Shown here one piece after another: positions 1 to 8,521 of a DNA stretch of 64,000 bases. Source of the stretch: Fodinicurvata fenggangensis DSM 21160 (lineage in GTDB: Bacteria; Pseudomonadota; Alphaproteobacteria; Kiloniellales; DSM-21159); contig NZ_JMLV01000005.1 of NCBI RefSeq assembly GCF_000686045.1, positions 147,210 through 211,209 of the forward strand. The letters run 5' to 3'. The position numbers were made by a program, and so were the translations under genes. The notes under the pieces were generated by a model that was given only the letters and a program-made list of their open reading frames with translations, was not told the DNA's origin and did no database searches. Positions within the stretch are counted from its first letter, which is position 1, and each line of letters begins with the position of its first letter.

Positions 1-236
1 CACGCCTGCTGGATGCGAACAGCGAGGGCTATTCCGCCGGTATCATGGTCTGCACGGCGCACCTGGCCAAAGGCCTGGAGTTCGATCGTGTCATCGTCAC
101 GGATGCCTCGGCCGACACCTATCACACCGACCTGGAACGCAACCTGTTGTACGTTGCCTGCACACGCGCCATGCACCGTCTGACCGTCATAGCGCCGGGC
201 GAACCGTCGCAATTCCTGCCGAAAACGATTGCGTGA
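1..236 (+). CDS. UvrD/HelD-type DNA helicase, C-terminal end (partial)
   Basis: This is the 3' end of a superfamily 1 helicase gene that begins before the window; the reading frame is open from base 3 and stops at 236. The visible residues include AHLAKGLEFDRVIV (helicase motif V region) and LLYVACTRAMHRL (motif VI with the arginine finger), which are typical of the UvrD_C_2 domain of UvrD/Rep and HelD-like proteins. About 78 residues are visible, so the ATPase core and any accessory domain cannot be judged. It is separated by 176 bp from the next operon and is probably unrelated to it. Confidence 0.85.
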   Translation, partial: RLLDANSEGYSAGIMVCTAHLAKGLEFDRVIVTDASADTYHTDLERNLLYVACTRAMHRLTVIAPGEPSQFLPKTIA

Positions 237-285
237 TTCGCAGGGAGCGTACCAGCGTTCAGGGGCACATGTTGTTTGAATGAGG

Positions 286-335
286 AATCACATCACAATA
301 TGAATCGTATAGAATTTAATGATCATAATGTGATT
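286..335. promoter_or_regulatory. AT-rich inverted repeat upstream of the catabolic operon (possible operator)
   Basis: In the gap before the SDR gene, AATCACAT (286-293) is repeated in inverted form as ATGTGATT (328-335), with 34 AT-rich bases between. It lies about 80 bp before the first start codon of a long operon that ends with an IclR regulator. The position suits an operator or promoter, but the link to IclR is inference and the arms are only 8 bp. A good ribosome-binding site (GAGAGGCGAGGG) precedes the ATG at 413. Confidence 0.3.
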
Positions 336-412
336 TGATTGAATGATTTCGCTGACTCTGCCGAAACAACTTCGCACCCTCCGCCTAATAACAAAAAGAG
401 AGGCGAGGGCAG

Positions 413-1120
413 ATGCTGGATCGAAGTGGGTCCGTTGCGTTGGTGTCCGGGGCATCCCGGGGAATCGGCGCTTCCATTGCACGCAAGCTTGTAGAGGACG
501 GATGGCGGGTCAGTCTTGGCGCCCGGCAACCCGAGACTCTTGGCAATACGCTAGAAGCTGGCAGCGGCGTCCTCCATGCGCGCTATGATGCCGAAGACGC
601 AGGCGCAGACGCGGCATGGGTCCAGGAAACCCTGCATCGCTGGGGGCGTATCGATGCTCTGGTCAATAACGCTGGCGTCGTGCTGCCCTTTACTGTCGAG
701 GACGATGACGAGACCAATCTCGATCGCACCCTCGAGATAAACGTCAAGGCGCCGCTTCGCCTGGCGCGCTTGTGCCTGCCGTACCTTCGCCAAGTCGATG
801 CAGGGCGCATCATCAACATCTCTTCCCTCTCAGGGAAACGGGTCAAGAACGACAACGTCGCCTATGCAATGTCCAAGCATTCAGTCGTCGCCATGACGCA
901 TGCGCTGCGGAAGGCCGGTTGGGAGGACGGCGTTCGTGCGAGCGTGATCTGCCCCAGCTTCGTGAGCACCGACCTGACCGCCACGGTCACCAAGGTTGCG
1001 CAGGAGGAGATGACCTCTCCACACGACCTTGCCGAACTGGTGGGGACGGTGCTGCAACTTCCCAACCAGGCGAATGTCGCCGAATTGATCGTCAATTGCC
1101 GGTGCGAGGATATCTATTGA
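413..1120 (+). CDS. Short-chain dehydrogenase/reductase (SDR) family oxidoreductase
   Basis: A 235-residue classical SDR, an NAD(P)-dependent oxidoreductase. The Rossmann motif SGASRGIGASIARKL lies near residues 12-26, NNAG near residues 87-90, the catalytic serine in ISSLSG near 137-142 and the YAMSKH motif (YxxxK) near 151-156. The length fits the family. The ATG at 413 has a purine-rich ribosome-binding site just upstream. Its stop overlaps the start of the [2Fe-2S] subunit gene (TGATG), so it is the first gene of the catabolic operon. It could reduce or oxidise a product released by the downstream oxidases, but the substrate cannot be read from sequence. Confidence 0.9.
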   Translation: MLDRSGSVALVSGASRGIGASIARKLVEDGWRVSLGARQPETLGNTLEAGSGVLHARYDAEDAGADAAWVQETLHRWGRIDALVNNAGVVLPFTVEDDDETNLDRTLEINVKAPLRLARLCLPYLRQVDAGRIINISSLSGKRVKNDNVAYAMSKHSVVAMTHALRKAGWEDGVRASVICPSFVSTDLTATVTKVAQEEMTSPHDLAELVGTVLQLPNQANVAELIVNCRCEDIY

Positions 1121-1413
1121 TGCCGGGGCGCTTGCATCATCTCCAAAACCCACTGCCTGGCAAGACCGTGGAATTCCTGATCAATGGGCGGAAAGTAGCG
1201 GGTCGGGAGGGTGACAGCCTTTTGACGGCCATCCTGACGAATCACAAGGCGGTGCGGCAGTCGGAATTCGGGGATGGTCTTCGTGCAGGTTTCTGCTTCA
1301 TGGGGGCCTGTCAGGATTGTTGGGTTGAGTTGAGTGACGGGAGCAAGGTTCGGGCCTGTACAACCCTGCTTGAAGAGGGAACCCATGTTTCCTTGCCGGA
1401 GCTGAAGCTTTGA
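1120..1413 (+). CDS. Small [2Fe-2S] subunit of an opine/amino-acid oxidase-like complex
   Basis: A 97-residue ferredoxin-like protein. The segment CFMGACQDCW with a later RACTT gives the Cys-x4-Cys-x2-Cys...Cys spacing of plant-type [2Fe-2S] domains. Small proteins of this kind (HcnA, third subunit of octopine/nopaline oxidases, gamma subunit of dye-linked amino acid dehydrogenases) sit beside the two flavoprotein subunits, as here. The start ATG at 1120 overlaps the SDR stop and its own stop overlaps the TTG start of the next gene, so translation is probably coupled. It is likely the electron-transfer subunit of the complex encoded by the next two genes. Confidence 0.85.
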   Translation: MPGRLHHLQNPLPGKTVEFLINGRKVAGREGDSLLTAILTNHKAVRQSEFGDGLRAGFCFMGACQDCWVELSDGSKVRACTTLLEEGTHVSLPELKL

Positions 1414-2831
1414 CCAGCGAGCGGGGAAAGGCATGGCAACCTGTCATCGTCGGAGCAGGGCCAGCCGGAGTGCGTGCAGCTGAAACCCTTGTGAAGGCAG
1501 GCCTCAGGCCCGTGGTTCTGGATGAAGGGTTCAAAGCGGGTGGGCAGATTTATCGCCAGCCGCCTGTGCCGGACGGACGCGAACCTGAGGACCTTTATGG
1601 CAGTGAAGCGGAGAAGGCGTGCGCATTGCACGAGACCTTTGAGAGGATACGTCCGAATATTGACTACCGCCCGCGGACCCTGGTCTGGAACGTGATCGGG
1701 GATTCAGTCGACTACTATGATGAGTCCGCTGATGTAGCCGGACGTTTACAGGCCAGCCACCTGATCCTGGCGACCGGGGCTACCGATCGCACGCTGCCAC
1801 TGCCGGGTTGGACCCTGCCGGGAGTGTACAGCCTGGGCGGGGCGCAAATATCGCTCAAGGCCCACCACAGCCTGATCGGTCAGGAGGTGGTTTTCGTGGG
1901 AACAGGCCCCCTGCTTTATCTGGTGTCCCTGCAATATGCAAAAGCCGGGGCCGATGTGAAGGCAGTGGTGGAGACGGCATCCTGGTCCAACCAGCTTCGC
2001 CATGCATCCGGACTGGCTCATCTTCCGTCCGCAGCTGTACGTGGCGTCGGGTTCATGCTTTCCCTGCGACGTATGGGCGTACCCATCTACCGTGGGGCTC
2101 ATGCCATACGATTTGAGGGTGAGTCCGACTGTGGTCTTACTGCTGTCTCGTTCGAATCTGGAGGTCGTAGCCATCGGCTGTCCTGTATCGCGGCCGCCAT
2201 GGGATTTGGTGTGCGCTCTGAATGGCAACTTGCCGAATTGGCCGGTGCGCAACTCAGTTGGTCCGACATCCAGCAGCAATGGGTTCCCGATCTGACGGAC
2301 CATGTTCGTGCGTCGGTCGACGGTTTGTATCTGGCCGGAGACGGTGCTGGGGTTTGCGGTGCCGATGCGGCCGAAGTGAGAGGGGAGTTGGCAGGATTTG
2401 CCCTCTTGCAGGACCTTGGTCACTCCGTAGATGCCAGTCGGCGACAGGTGCTTGAGAAATCCCTCAAGAAGCAGTGGCGCGCACGTGCTGCGCTCGACCG
2501 TATGTACCCTGTGCCGATGCATCTGCTCGATGAATTGGCGGACGACACGCTTGTTTGCCGATGCGAAGCGATTGCTGCAGGCGAGATACGCCACGTACTG
2601 GTCAGGCCCGGTGCCGAAGATGTCAATCGCGCCAAGGCCTTCTCGCGTGCGGGGATGGGGCGTTGCCAGGGGCGAATGTGTGCCTTGAATGTTCAGGCAA
2701 TTGTTGAGCGTGCGAAGGAGCAGGGGCCGCAAGCCATAGGTTGGCAAAGAACTCAGCCTCCGATCAAACCCGTTCCGATGGCTGCAATGGCCGATGCCTA
2801 TGTGCCGGATCCAGAGGGAACACGGGAATGA
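1410..2831 (+). CDS. FAD/NAD(P)-binding subunit of an opine oxidase/HcnB-like complex
   Basis: A 473-residue pyridine nucleotide-disulfide type flavoprotein. A dinucleotide-binding motif VIVGAGPAGVRAAE is near the N terminus and a second one, VFVGTGPLLYLV, is near residue 160. The C terminus has VCRCE and a later GRCQGRMC, the cysteine pattern of a BFD-like [2Fe-2S] domain found in octopine/nopaline oxidase subunit A and HcnB. The start is a TTG at 1410 inside the previous stop region; this is the only start that leaves the N-terminal glycine motif intact with a short leader. The gene overlaps the next one by ATGA. It probably accepts electrons within the heterotrimeric oxidase; the substrate is unknown. 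Confidence 0.87.
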   Translation: MTSERGKAWQPVIVGAGPAGVRAAETLVKAGLRPVVLDEGFKAGGQIYRQPPVPDGREPEDLYGSEAEKACALHETFERIRPNIDYRPRTLVWNVIGDSVDYYDESADVAGRLQASHLILATGATDRTLPLPGWTLPGVYSLGGAQISLKAHHSLIGQEVVFVGTGPLLYLVSLQYAKAGADVKAVVETASWSNQLRHASGLAHLPSAAVRGVGFMLSLRRMGVPIYRGAHAIRFEGESDCGLTAVSFESGGRSHRLSCIAAAMGFGVRSEWQLAELAGAQLSWSDIQQQWVPDLTDHVRASVDGLYLAGDGAGVCGADAAEVRGELAGFALLQDLGHSVDASRRQVLEKSLKKQWRARAALDRMYPVPMHLLDELADDTLVCRCEAIAAGEIRHVLVRPGAEDVNRAKAFSRAGMGRCQGRMCALNVQAIVERAKEQGPQAIGWQRTQPPIKPVPMAAMADAYVPDPEGTRE

Positions 2832-4021
2832 TGGACCTGGATCGTACGCCCTTGCAGTCAGGATACGATGTCGCCGTCATTGGCGGTGGCACGGCAGGCT
2901 GCTCGACAGCGCTGTTCCTGGCGCGTGCGGGACTGTCCGTAGTTCTGTTCGAAAGGCACCAATGCGGCAGCCAGGCTTCGGGTGTGAACTATGGTGGCGT
3001 GCGCCAGCATGGGCGGCATCGTGCGGAGATACCACTGTCCATCAGGGCACGTACAATCTGGGATGAACTTCCCGACTTGATTGGTCACGACTGTGAGTTC
3101 GACGCGAGCGGCCATGTGAAGCTGGCCCGTACGCAGGATGACATGGGTGAGCTTGAAGCCTGGGCGCGCGTTGCAAGGGACTTTGGTCTCGAGGTTGACC
3201 TGGTGACCGGAAACCAGCTTCGGGATCGCTTTGACTACCTTGGATCATCGCTTGCCGGCGCTTCCATCATGCCCCAGGACGGGCAGGCCAATCCCAGATT
3301 GGTGGCCCCCCATTTTGCGCGTGCCGCAGAACGAGCCGGGGCAGACGTCCGTGAAGGGGTCGATGTGGCCGCTGCCGAGCGGGAGGGAACCAACTTCCGT
3401 ATCGAGCTCGGCGATGGCCGGACGGCCTTTGCGGACGTCCTGGTCAATACAGCCGGAGCCTGGGGGTACGAGGTTGCGGCCAGCTTCGGCGAGAGTGTCG
3501 CGGAGGCGCCGCTATCCCCGAATATGCTCGTGACGGAGCCGTTGCCCTATCGCGTCAAGTGCAGCTTCGGGATGTGTGGTGGTGATATCTATGCGCGCCA
3601 GATACCCCGAGGGAATGTGATTTTTGGCGGTGGGACGCGCGCCATTACCGATTTCGAGAAGAATCGCACACGTCCCAGGACTTCATCCAGCCAGTTGGCA
3701 ACACGGAACCTGATCCATGCCATGCCCTTCCTGGCGGAGGCCAGGATCATCCGCAGTTGGAGCGGCATAGACGGCCTGATGCCGGACAAGATCCCGGTCG
3801 TCGGTCCCAGCAGCACGACAGCCGGTCTTTTTCATGCCTTCGGTTTTTCCGGTCACGGGTTCCAGCTAGGACCCGCCATAGGCGCCGTACTCGGCGACCT
3901 GATTCTCGATGGACGTACGGATACATCCATCGAGGAGCTATCCATCACGCGTTTCACCCAGGACGGGGCAGGCGTGAGGACAACCTCAAATCAACTTAAT
4001 CCTTCAGAACAGGGAGAGTGA
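2828..4021 (+). CDS. FAD-dependent DAO-family oxidoreductase (opine oxidase subunit B/HcnC-like)
   Basis: A 397-residue protein of the D-amino acid/sarcosine oxidase (DAO) fold. The FAD-binding motif DVAVIGGGTAGCSTALFLARAG is close to the N terminus. A C-terminal FSGHGFQLGPAIG segment is the usual second FAD contact. The ATG at 2828 overlaps the upstream stop (ATGA), which is preferred to an in-frame start about 90 bp earlier that would run deep into the upstream gene. With the two genes before it, it completes the oxidase. In the family this subunit carries the substrate amine-oxidising site. Opines, N-alkyl amino acids or D-amino acids are plausible substrates, but this is inference. Confidence 0.87.
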   Translation: MMDLDRTPLQSGYDVAVIGGGTAGCSTALFLARAGLSVVLFERHQCGSQASGVNYGGVRQHGRHRAEIPLSIRARTIWDELPDLIGHDCEFDASGHVKLARTQDDMGELEAWARVARDFGLEVDLVTGNQLRDRFDYLGSSLAGASIMPQDGQANPRLVAPHFARAAERAGADVREGVDVAAAEREGTNFRIELGDGRTAFADVLVNTAGAWGYEVAASFGESVAEAPLSPNMLVTEPLPYRVKCSFGMCGGDIYARQIPRGNVIFGGGTRAITDFEKNRTRPRTSSSQLATRNLIHAMPFLAEARIIRSWSGIDGLMPDKIPVVGPSSTTAGLFHAFGFSGHGFQLGPAIGAVLGDLILDGRTDTSIEELSITRFTQDGAGVRTTSNQLNPSEQGE

Positions 4022-4024
4022 AGA

Positions 4025-5599
4025 ATGAAACTTTCTTCCAGATACATGAAGGCCGCATCCCTTGCGGCCATACTGGCGGCTGGTGTCGGCACCAGTCTGT
4101 CGGCCAATGCACAGGATGACGAGAAGGTCCTGCGGATCGGTATGGCAACTTCCGACGCAGGCCGTCTCGACCCACATGTCTCTACCGGCACGCCGGAGAA
4201 AGCGCTTTTTGGCTGGATGTTCAACGGCCTTGTTCGCATTCAGCCGGGAAAGGCCAATCCGGAGTTCATCGAACCTGACCTGGCTGAGAGCTGGGAAAGT
4301 TCCGAGGACGGACTGACATGGACCTTTAATCTGCGTGAAGGCGTCCAGTGTCATGGCGAGTACGGCGAGTTCACCGCTGAGGACGCGGTTTATTCTCTTC
4401 GTCGTGCCCAGGATCCGGATATATCTGCCTTTGCATCCGACCTCGATGCTTTCGAAAGTGTGGAAGCTGTCGATGACTACACGCTTCAGATTGATCTGAA
4501 TGAGCCCGTTCCCAGCCTTCTGGGCATGCTTATCAATGTCCATGCCGGCAATATGGTTTGCAAGGATGCCGCAGAGGAAATGGGGGAAGACTTCGCACTG
4601 AACCCGATTGGCACCGGCCCTTTCATGTTCTCGGACTACGCCGAACAGGAATCGGTCACATTGGTTGCAAACCCGGACTATTTCCGTGGCAAGCCCAAGA
4701 TCGATCGTATTGACTACCGCTTCATTCCTGAGACTTCTTCGCGGGATCTGGCCTATGAGTCCGGCGAACTGGATATGGCTTACGGCAGTTCCGATCAGAA
4801 GTGGTACAACAGGATGAACGAGTTGCCGGAGACCACTGTGGTCGCCATGGAGCCGGCAGAACTCTACACGATTCACCTCAATATGACCGAACCGCCTCTG
4901 GATGACCCCAAAGTGCGGCAAGCCGTCATGCATGCCATTCCGCGCGACCTGATGGTCGAATTCCGCGGTGAAGAGGTCGTGCGACCGGGTGTTTCGCCAG
5001 TGCCGCAGGGGTATCTCGGGCACATCAATCTGGATGACAAGTACAGCTACGACCCCGAGCTTGCGCGAGAGCTGCTTAAGGAAGCCGGACATCCGGATGG
5101 AATTGAGTTGACGGCTATCCAGACCTCCCTGGGTACGATGCAGGAAGCCATGGAAGTCATTCAGGGACAGCTGGCCGAAGCCGGGATCAATCTGGAACTC
5201 GATATTGTCGAGCACGCAACCTTCCACAGTCAGATTCGTGACGATCGCAGTCAGGTCGTCCTCTACGCTGCTGCCCGCTTTCCGATTGCCGATGTCTACC
5301 TGACACAGTTCTATCACTCGGACAGCATTGTCGGGCGTGAAGGGGCTGTTACCAACTTCTCCCATTGTGACGTTGCTGACGAACAGATCGAACAAGCTCG
5401 GGTTGAAACTGATCCAGATCGACAGATTGAGCTCTGGCAGGAAGCACAGGAACTGATTGCGGATGAAGTCTGCTCGGTTCCTGTCTACGAAGCCTTGCAG
5501 ATGTGGGTCATCAACGACCGCGTGGATCTTGGATACGAAGATCTTGAGGGGTCCCTCAGTCTTGGTCCGGCCCTGACTGAAAACAGTCAGGTCAACTAA
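4025..5599 (+). CDS. ABC transporter substrate-binding protein (Dpp/Opp family 5)
   Basis: A 524-residue periplasmic binding protein of the SBP_bac_5 family, which captures peptides, opines and related amino acid conjugates. A Sec signal peptide (basic start, hydrophobic core, probable cleavage after SANA near residue 30) is followed by the typical LDPH and LAESWESSEDGLTWTFNLR signatures. It lies 3 bp after the oxidase gene, with GGGAGTGAAG just before the ATG. The permease and ATPase genes follow, making a full importer. Its position between the oxidase and transporter genes indicates that the imported compound is the substrate of the operon's oxidases. Confidence 0.92.
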   Translation: MKLSSRYMKAASLAAILAAGVGTSLSANAQDDEKVLRIGMATSDAGRLDPHVSTGTPEKALFGWMFNGLVRIQPGKANPEFIEPDLAESWESSEDGLTWTFNLREGVQCHGEYGEFTAEDAVYSLRRAQDPDISAFASDLDAFESVEAVDDYTLQIDLNEPVPSLLGMLINVHAGNMVCKDAAEEMGEDFALNPIGTGPFMFSDYAEQESVTLVANPDYFRGKPKIDRIDYRFIPETSSRDLAYESGELDMAYGSSDQKWYNRMNELPETTVVAMEPAELYTIHLNMTEPPLDDPKVRQAVMHAIPRDLMVEFRGEEVVRPGVSPVPQGYLGHINLDDKYSYDPELARELLKEAGHPDGIELTAIQTSLGTMQEAMEVIQGQLAEAGINLELDIVEHATFHSQIRDDRSQVVLYAAARFPIADVYLTQFYHSDSIVGREGAVTNFSHCDVADEQIEQARVETDPDRQIELWQEAQELIADEVCSVPVYEALQMWVINDRVDLGYEDLEGSLSLGPALTENSQVN

Positions 5600-5624
5600 G
5601 CTCTAGGTATCCAGATTGACAGAA

Positions 5625-5658
5625 CCCGGACACCTGCACTTACAGGCAGGTGTCCGGG
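5625..5658 (+). terminator. 13-bp perfect stem-loop between binding-protein and permease genes
   Basis: CCCGGACACCTGC (5625-5637) is followed after an 8-nt loop by its exact inverse complement (5646-5658). No U-run follows, so it is more likely an mRNA-stabilising or attenuating hairpin than a full terminator. This arrangement often allows more binding protein than membrane components to be made. The right arm lies just upstream of the permease ribosome-binding site (CTGGAGG, 5664-5670). Confidence 0.7.
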
Positions 5659-5679
5659 CTGTTCTGGAGGATTCCAAAC

Positions 5680-6621
5680 ATGCTTCGCTACGTTACGATC
5701 AAGCTATCCTATGCAATGGTCACTTTGTTTGCAGTGATGTTGCTCGTGTTCATGCTTGCCAGGGTTATCCCCGGAGACCCGGCCCAGTTGATGTTGGGCG
5801 ATCAGGCAAGCCAGAGCGCCATTGACTCATTGCGTGAGCGATTGGGCCTGGATCAGCCCCTCTATCTTCAGTTTCTGGATTTCCTGACGGGCTTGGCTCA
5901 AGGGGACTGGGGAACATCGCTTTATACGCGTGAACCTGTGCTGAACTCCATACTTGAGGTGTTGCCCTACACCCTTGAACTGACGGCGGCTTCCCTCTTG
6001 TTCGGCGCCGTTGTGGGGATTCCCTTTGGTATTTGGGCGGCACTTCACCGGAATCGATTCATAGACTATGCGACGCGCATCGGCTCCTTGCTGGGGTTGT
6101 CCTTTCCCGCCTTCGTATCGGGAATCATGCTTCTACTGGTATTCGGGATCTGGCTCGGTTGGTTCCCTGTGCTGAGCACGGCGCGTGGCGGCAGTTTCGA
6201 GGATCGCCTACTCAGTCTGGCACTTCCTACCGTGAACCTTGGTATCTTGATGGCTGCTTACATCGCACGCATGACGCGCTCGTCAATGCTTGCAGTCCTG
6301 GGCGAGGATTATGTCCAGACAGCCCGGGCAAAGGGGGTCGCACGGCATCTGATCATCAGACGCCATGCCTTGCGCAACGCCATAATACCGGTTGTCACGG
6401 TGATCGGCCTGTACGTGGGAATCCTGATTGGAAATTCCGTACTGACAGAGATCGTCTTCAATCGCCCGGGGATCGGCAAGTTGATCGTCGGTTCGATGAA
6501 TCAGCGGGACTATCCGATGCTCCAGGGTTTGATGGTGCTCTATACCCTGCTCGTAATTCTGGTGAACCTGGCAACTGACTTGGTATACGGACTGCTTGAT
6601 CCAAGGGTGAAATACCAATGA
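5680..6621 (+). CDS. ABC transporter permease, DppB-like
   Basis: A 313-residue inner-membrane permease of the dipeptide/oligopeptide importer class with about six membrane segments. The EAA-type loop is seen as VLGEDYVQTARAKGVARHLIIRRHALRNAIIP, the cytoplasmic contact for the ATPases. The N-terminal stretch ARVIPGDPAQLMLGDQAS is typical of DppB. The ATG at 5680 is chosen because CTGGAGG sits 9 bp before it; an in-frame GTG at 5650 would lie inside the hairpin. The stop overlaps the next permease gene by ATGA. Confidence 0.92.
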   Translation: MLRYVTIKLSYAMVTLFAVMLLVFMLARVIPGDPAQLMLGDQASQSAIDSLRERLGLDQPLYLQFLDFLTGLAQGDWGTSLYTREPVLNSILEVLPYTLELTAASLLFGAVVGIPFGIWAALHRNRFIDYATRIGSLLGLSFPAFVSGIMLLLVFGIWLGWFPVLSTARGGSFEDRLLSLALPTVNLGILMAAYIARMTRSSMLAVLGEDYVQTARAKGVARHLIIRRHALRNAIIPVVTVIGLYVGILIGNSVLTEIVFNRPGIGKLIVGSMNQRDYPMLQGLMVLYTLLVILVNLATDLVYGLLDPRVKYQ

Positions 6622-7511
6622 CTTCAATGCCCTACAACCCGGCGACGAGCCGCACAGCACGCTTTCGACATGCCGCCAGTAATGCGCTTGGAGCTATCGT
6701 GGGGAATACCAATTCCTTGATTGGGATGAGTGTATTCCTTTTGATCGTGATTGCGGCCCTGCTGGCGCCGATCTTTGCAACTCATGACCCGGTACAGCAG
6801 AACATCCTTTTCCGCCTGCAGGGGCCATCGGCGGAGCACTGGATGGGAACAGATGCGGTCGGCCGTGACATTTATTCACGGATTCTCTACGGGGCGCGCA
6901 TCTCGCTGATCATCGGCCTGGTTTCCGTTGGACTGGCCATGATTGTCGGAACCGCCATGGGCGTTCTGGCGGGATATTATGGTGGAAAGATCGATCAGCT
7001 CGTAACGCAGATAACCGATGTTCTGCTGGCCTTTCCCTCCCTGATTCTGGGTCTCATGATCGTTGCCATTCTGGGTCCGACCATGCCGAACCTGATTATT
7101 GCGATCGCCTTGACCACGGTTCCGCAGTTCGCGCGCGTTGCGCGGGCACCAACGCTTTCACTGCGTGAACGGGATTTCATCCAGGCAGGCCGCGCGCTTG
7201 GATACTCGGACCTGCGCATCATGTATCGCCATGTCTTGCCTAATATCTTTCCCGAAGTTCTGGTGATGGGGTCCTTGTGGCTGGCAACGGCCATTCGCGT
7301 CGAGGCCTCTCTTGCCTTCATCGGTCTGGGTGTTCGACCTCCCACCCCGACCTGGGGCGGCATGATCCGGGATGGATTCAAGAACATTCTGGATTCCCCT
7401 TGGCTCGCAATATTCCCCAGTTTGGCAATCCTGATCCTCGTGTTTGCCTTGAACATGCTGGGAGATGGATTGCGTGACACCGTGGATCCGCGGCTGAAGG
7501 GCGAAAAATGA
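6618..7511 (+). CDS. ABC transporter permease, DppC-like
   Basis: A 297-residue second permease of the importer. It has an N-terminal membrane segment, then HWMGTDAVGRDIYSRILYGARISL, a hallmark of DppC/OppC proteins, and the EAA loop LRERDFIQAGRALGYSDLRIMYRHVLPN. It overlaps the upstream permease and the downstream ATPase gene by 4 bp each. It forms the heterodimeric channel with the DppB-like subunit. Confidence 0.92.
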   Translation: MTSMPYNPATSRTARFRHAASNALGAIVGNTNSLIGMSVFLLIVIAALLAPIFATHDPVQQNILFRLQGPSAEHWMGTDAVGRDIYSRILYGARISLIIGLVSVGLAMIVGTAMGVLAGYYGGKIDQLVTQITDVLLAFPSLILGLMIVAILGPTMPNLIIAIALTTVPQFARVARAPTLSLRERDFIQAGRALGYSDLRIMYRHVLPNIFPEVLVMGSLWLATAIRVEASLAFIGLGVRPPTPTWGGMIRDGFKNILDSPWLAIFPSLAILILVFALNMLGDGLRDTVDPRLKGEK

Positions 7512-8521
7512 TGCCAGAGAATGCTGTGCAGAGCGCAAAGGATACGATCCTGAAAGTCGAGGATCTTCGAATCGAGTTCCGCATTGGCAGGAAGTGGTAT
7601 GCGGCAACCCGAAACGTCGATTTCGAACTCAAGGCCGACGAAACACTGGCCCTCGTGGGGGAATCCGGCTGCGGAAAGTCAATCACCTGCCGTGCCATTC
7701 TGGGGCTGGTGGACGAGCCAGGCTCTCGTACGCGTGGTTCAATCAACTTCAAGGGCCAGGAACTGGTCGGTTTGCCGGACAGGAAGTTCCAGCACATCCG
7801 TGGTAAGGATCTGGCCATGATCTTTCAGGAACCGATGACCGCACTGAACCCGGTCATGCGTGTCGGGGAGCAGATCTCGGAGGCCATAACCAGCCACATG
7901 CAGGTCTCCGGGGCAGAGGCCAGGCGCAGAACGCTGGAGCTGATGGAGTCCGTCAGGATCCCGGCTCCAGAGCAAAGGTATCGTGATTATCCCCACCAGT
8001 TCAGCGGTGGAATGCGCCAACGGGTGGTGATCGCGATGGCTTTGGCGTGCCAGCCAAGCGTTCTTCTGGCCGATGAGCCGACGACGGCCCTGGACGTAAC
8101 GATCCAGGCACAGGTCCTTTCCGAGTTGCGCGAACTTCGCGAGCGCAATCAGATGTCCGTTATCTTCATTACGCACAGCATGGGCGTTGTCGCGGCTGTC
8201 GCGGACCGTGTGGCGGTCATGTATGCCGGGGAAGTGGTCGAGGTTGCGGAGGTGGAGACTGTCTTCAAGGAACCCCGCCATCCCTATACACAGGCCTTGC
8301 TTGCCAGCATCCCCTCCGTGGAAAGCGACAAGGAGGACTTGCAGGTCATACCGGGGCAGGTGCCCTCCATTGTAGATTTTCCCGAGGCATGCCGATTTGC
8401 AGAGCGATGTCCTCACGTAATGCCTCGCTGCCGTCAGGAAGCGCCGCCCCGTTTCCAGGTTGGGTCCACTGAGGTGCGCTGCTGGCTCTACGAATCTGAA
8501 AACGGGGAGACGGGGCAATGA
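7508..8521 (+). CDS. ABC transporter ATP-binding protein, DppD-like
   Basis: A 337-residue ATPase of the oligopeptide importer class. Visible motifs are Walker A GESGCGKS, the signature FSGGMRQR, Walker [13 protein letters not shown] and the switch histidine in FITHSMG. The C-terminal oligo_HPY region has the usual cysteine cluster ([15 protein letters not shown] ... RCWLYE). Overlaps of 4 bp with both neighbours indicate coupled translation. With the DppF-like partner it powers import. Confidence 0.93.
   Translation: MMPENAVQSAKDTILKVEDLRIEFRIGRKWYAATRNVDFELKADETLALVGESGCGKSITCRAILGLVDEPGSRTRGSINFKGQELVGLPDRKFQHIRGKDLAMIFQEPMTALNPVMRVGEQISEAITSHMQVSGAEARRRTLELMESVRIPAPEQRYRDYPHQFSGGMRQRVVIAMALACQPSVLLADEPTTALDVTIQAQVLSELRELRERNQMSVIFITHSMGVVAAVADRVAVMYAGEVVEVAEVETVFKEPRHPYTQALLASIPSVESDKEDLQVIPGQVPSIVDFPEACRFAERCPHVMPRCRQEAPPRFQVGSTEVRCWLYESENGETGQ

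Noticed and set aside
4004..5395. Long open frame of 463 codons on the minus strand
   Set aside because: It lies fully antisense to the clear binding-protein gene 4025-5599, shows no family motif and no ribosome-binding site.
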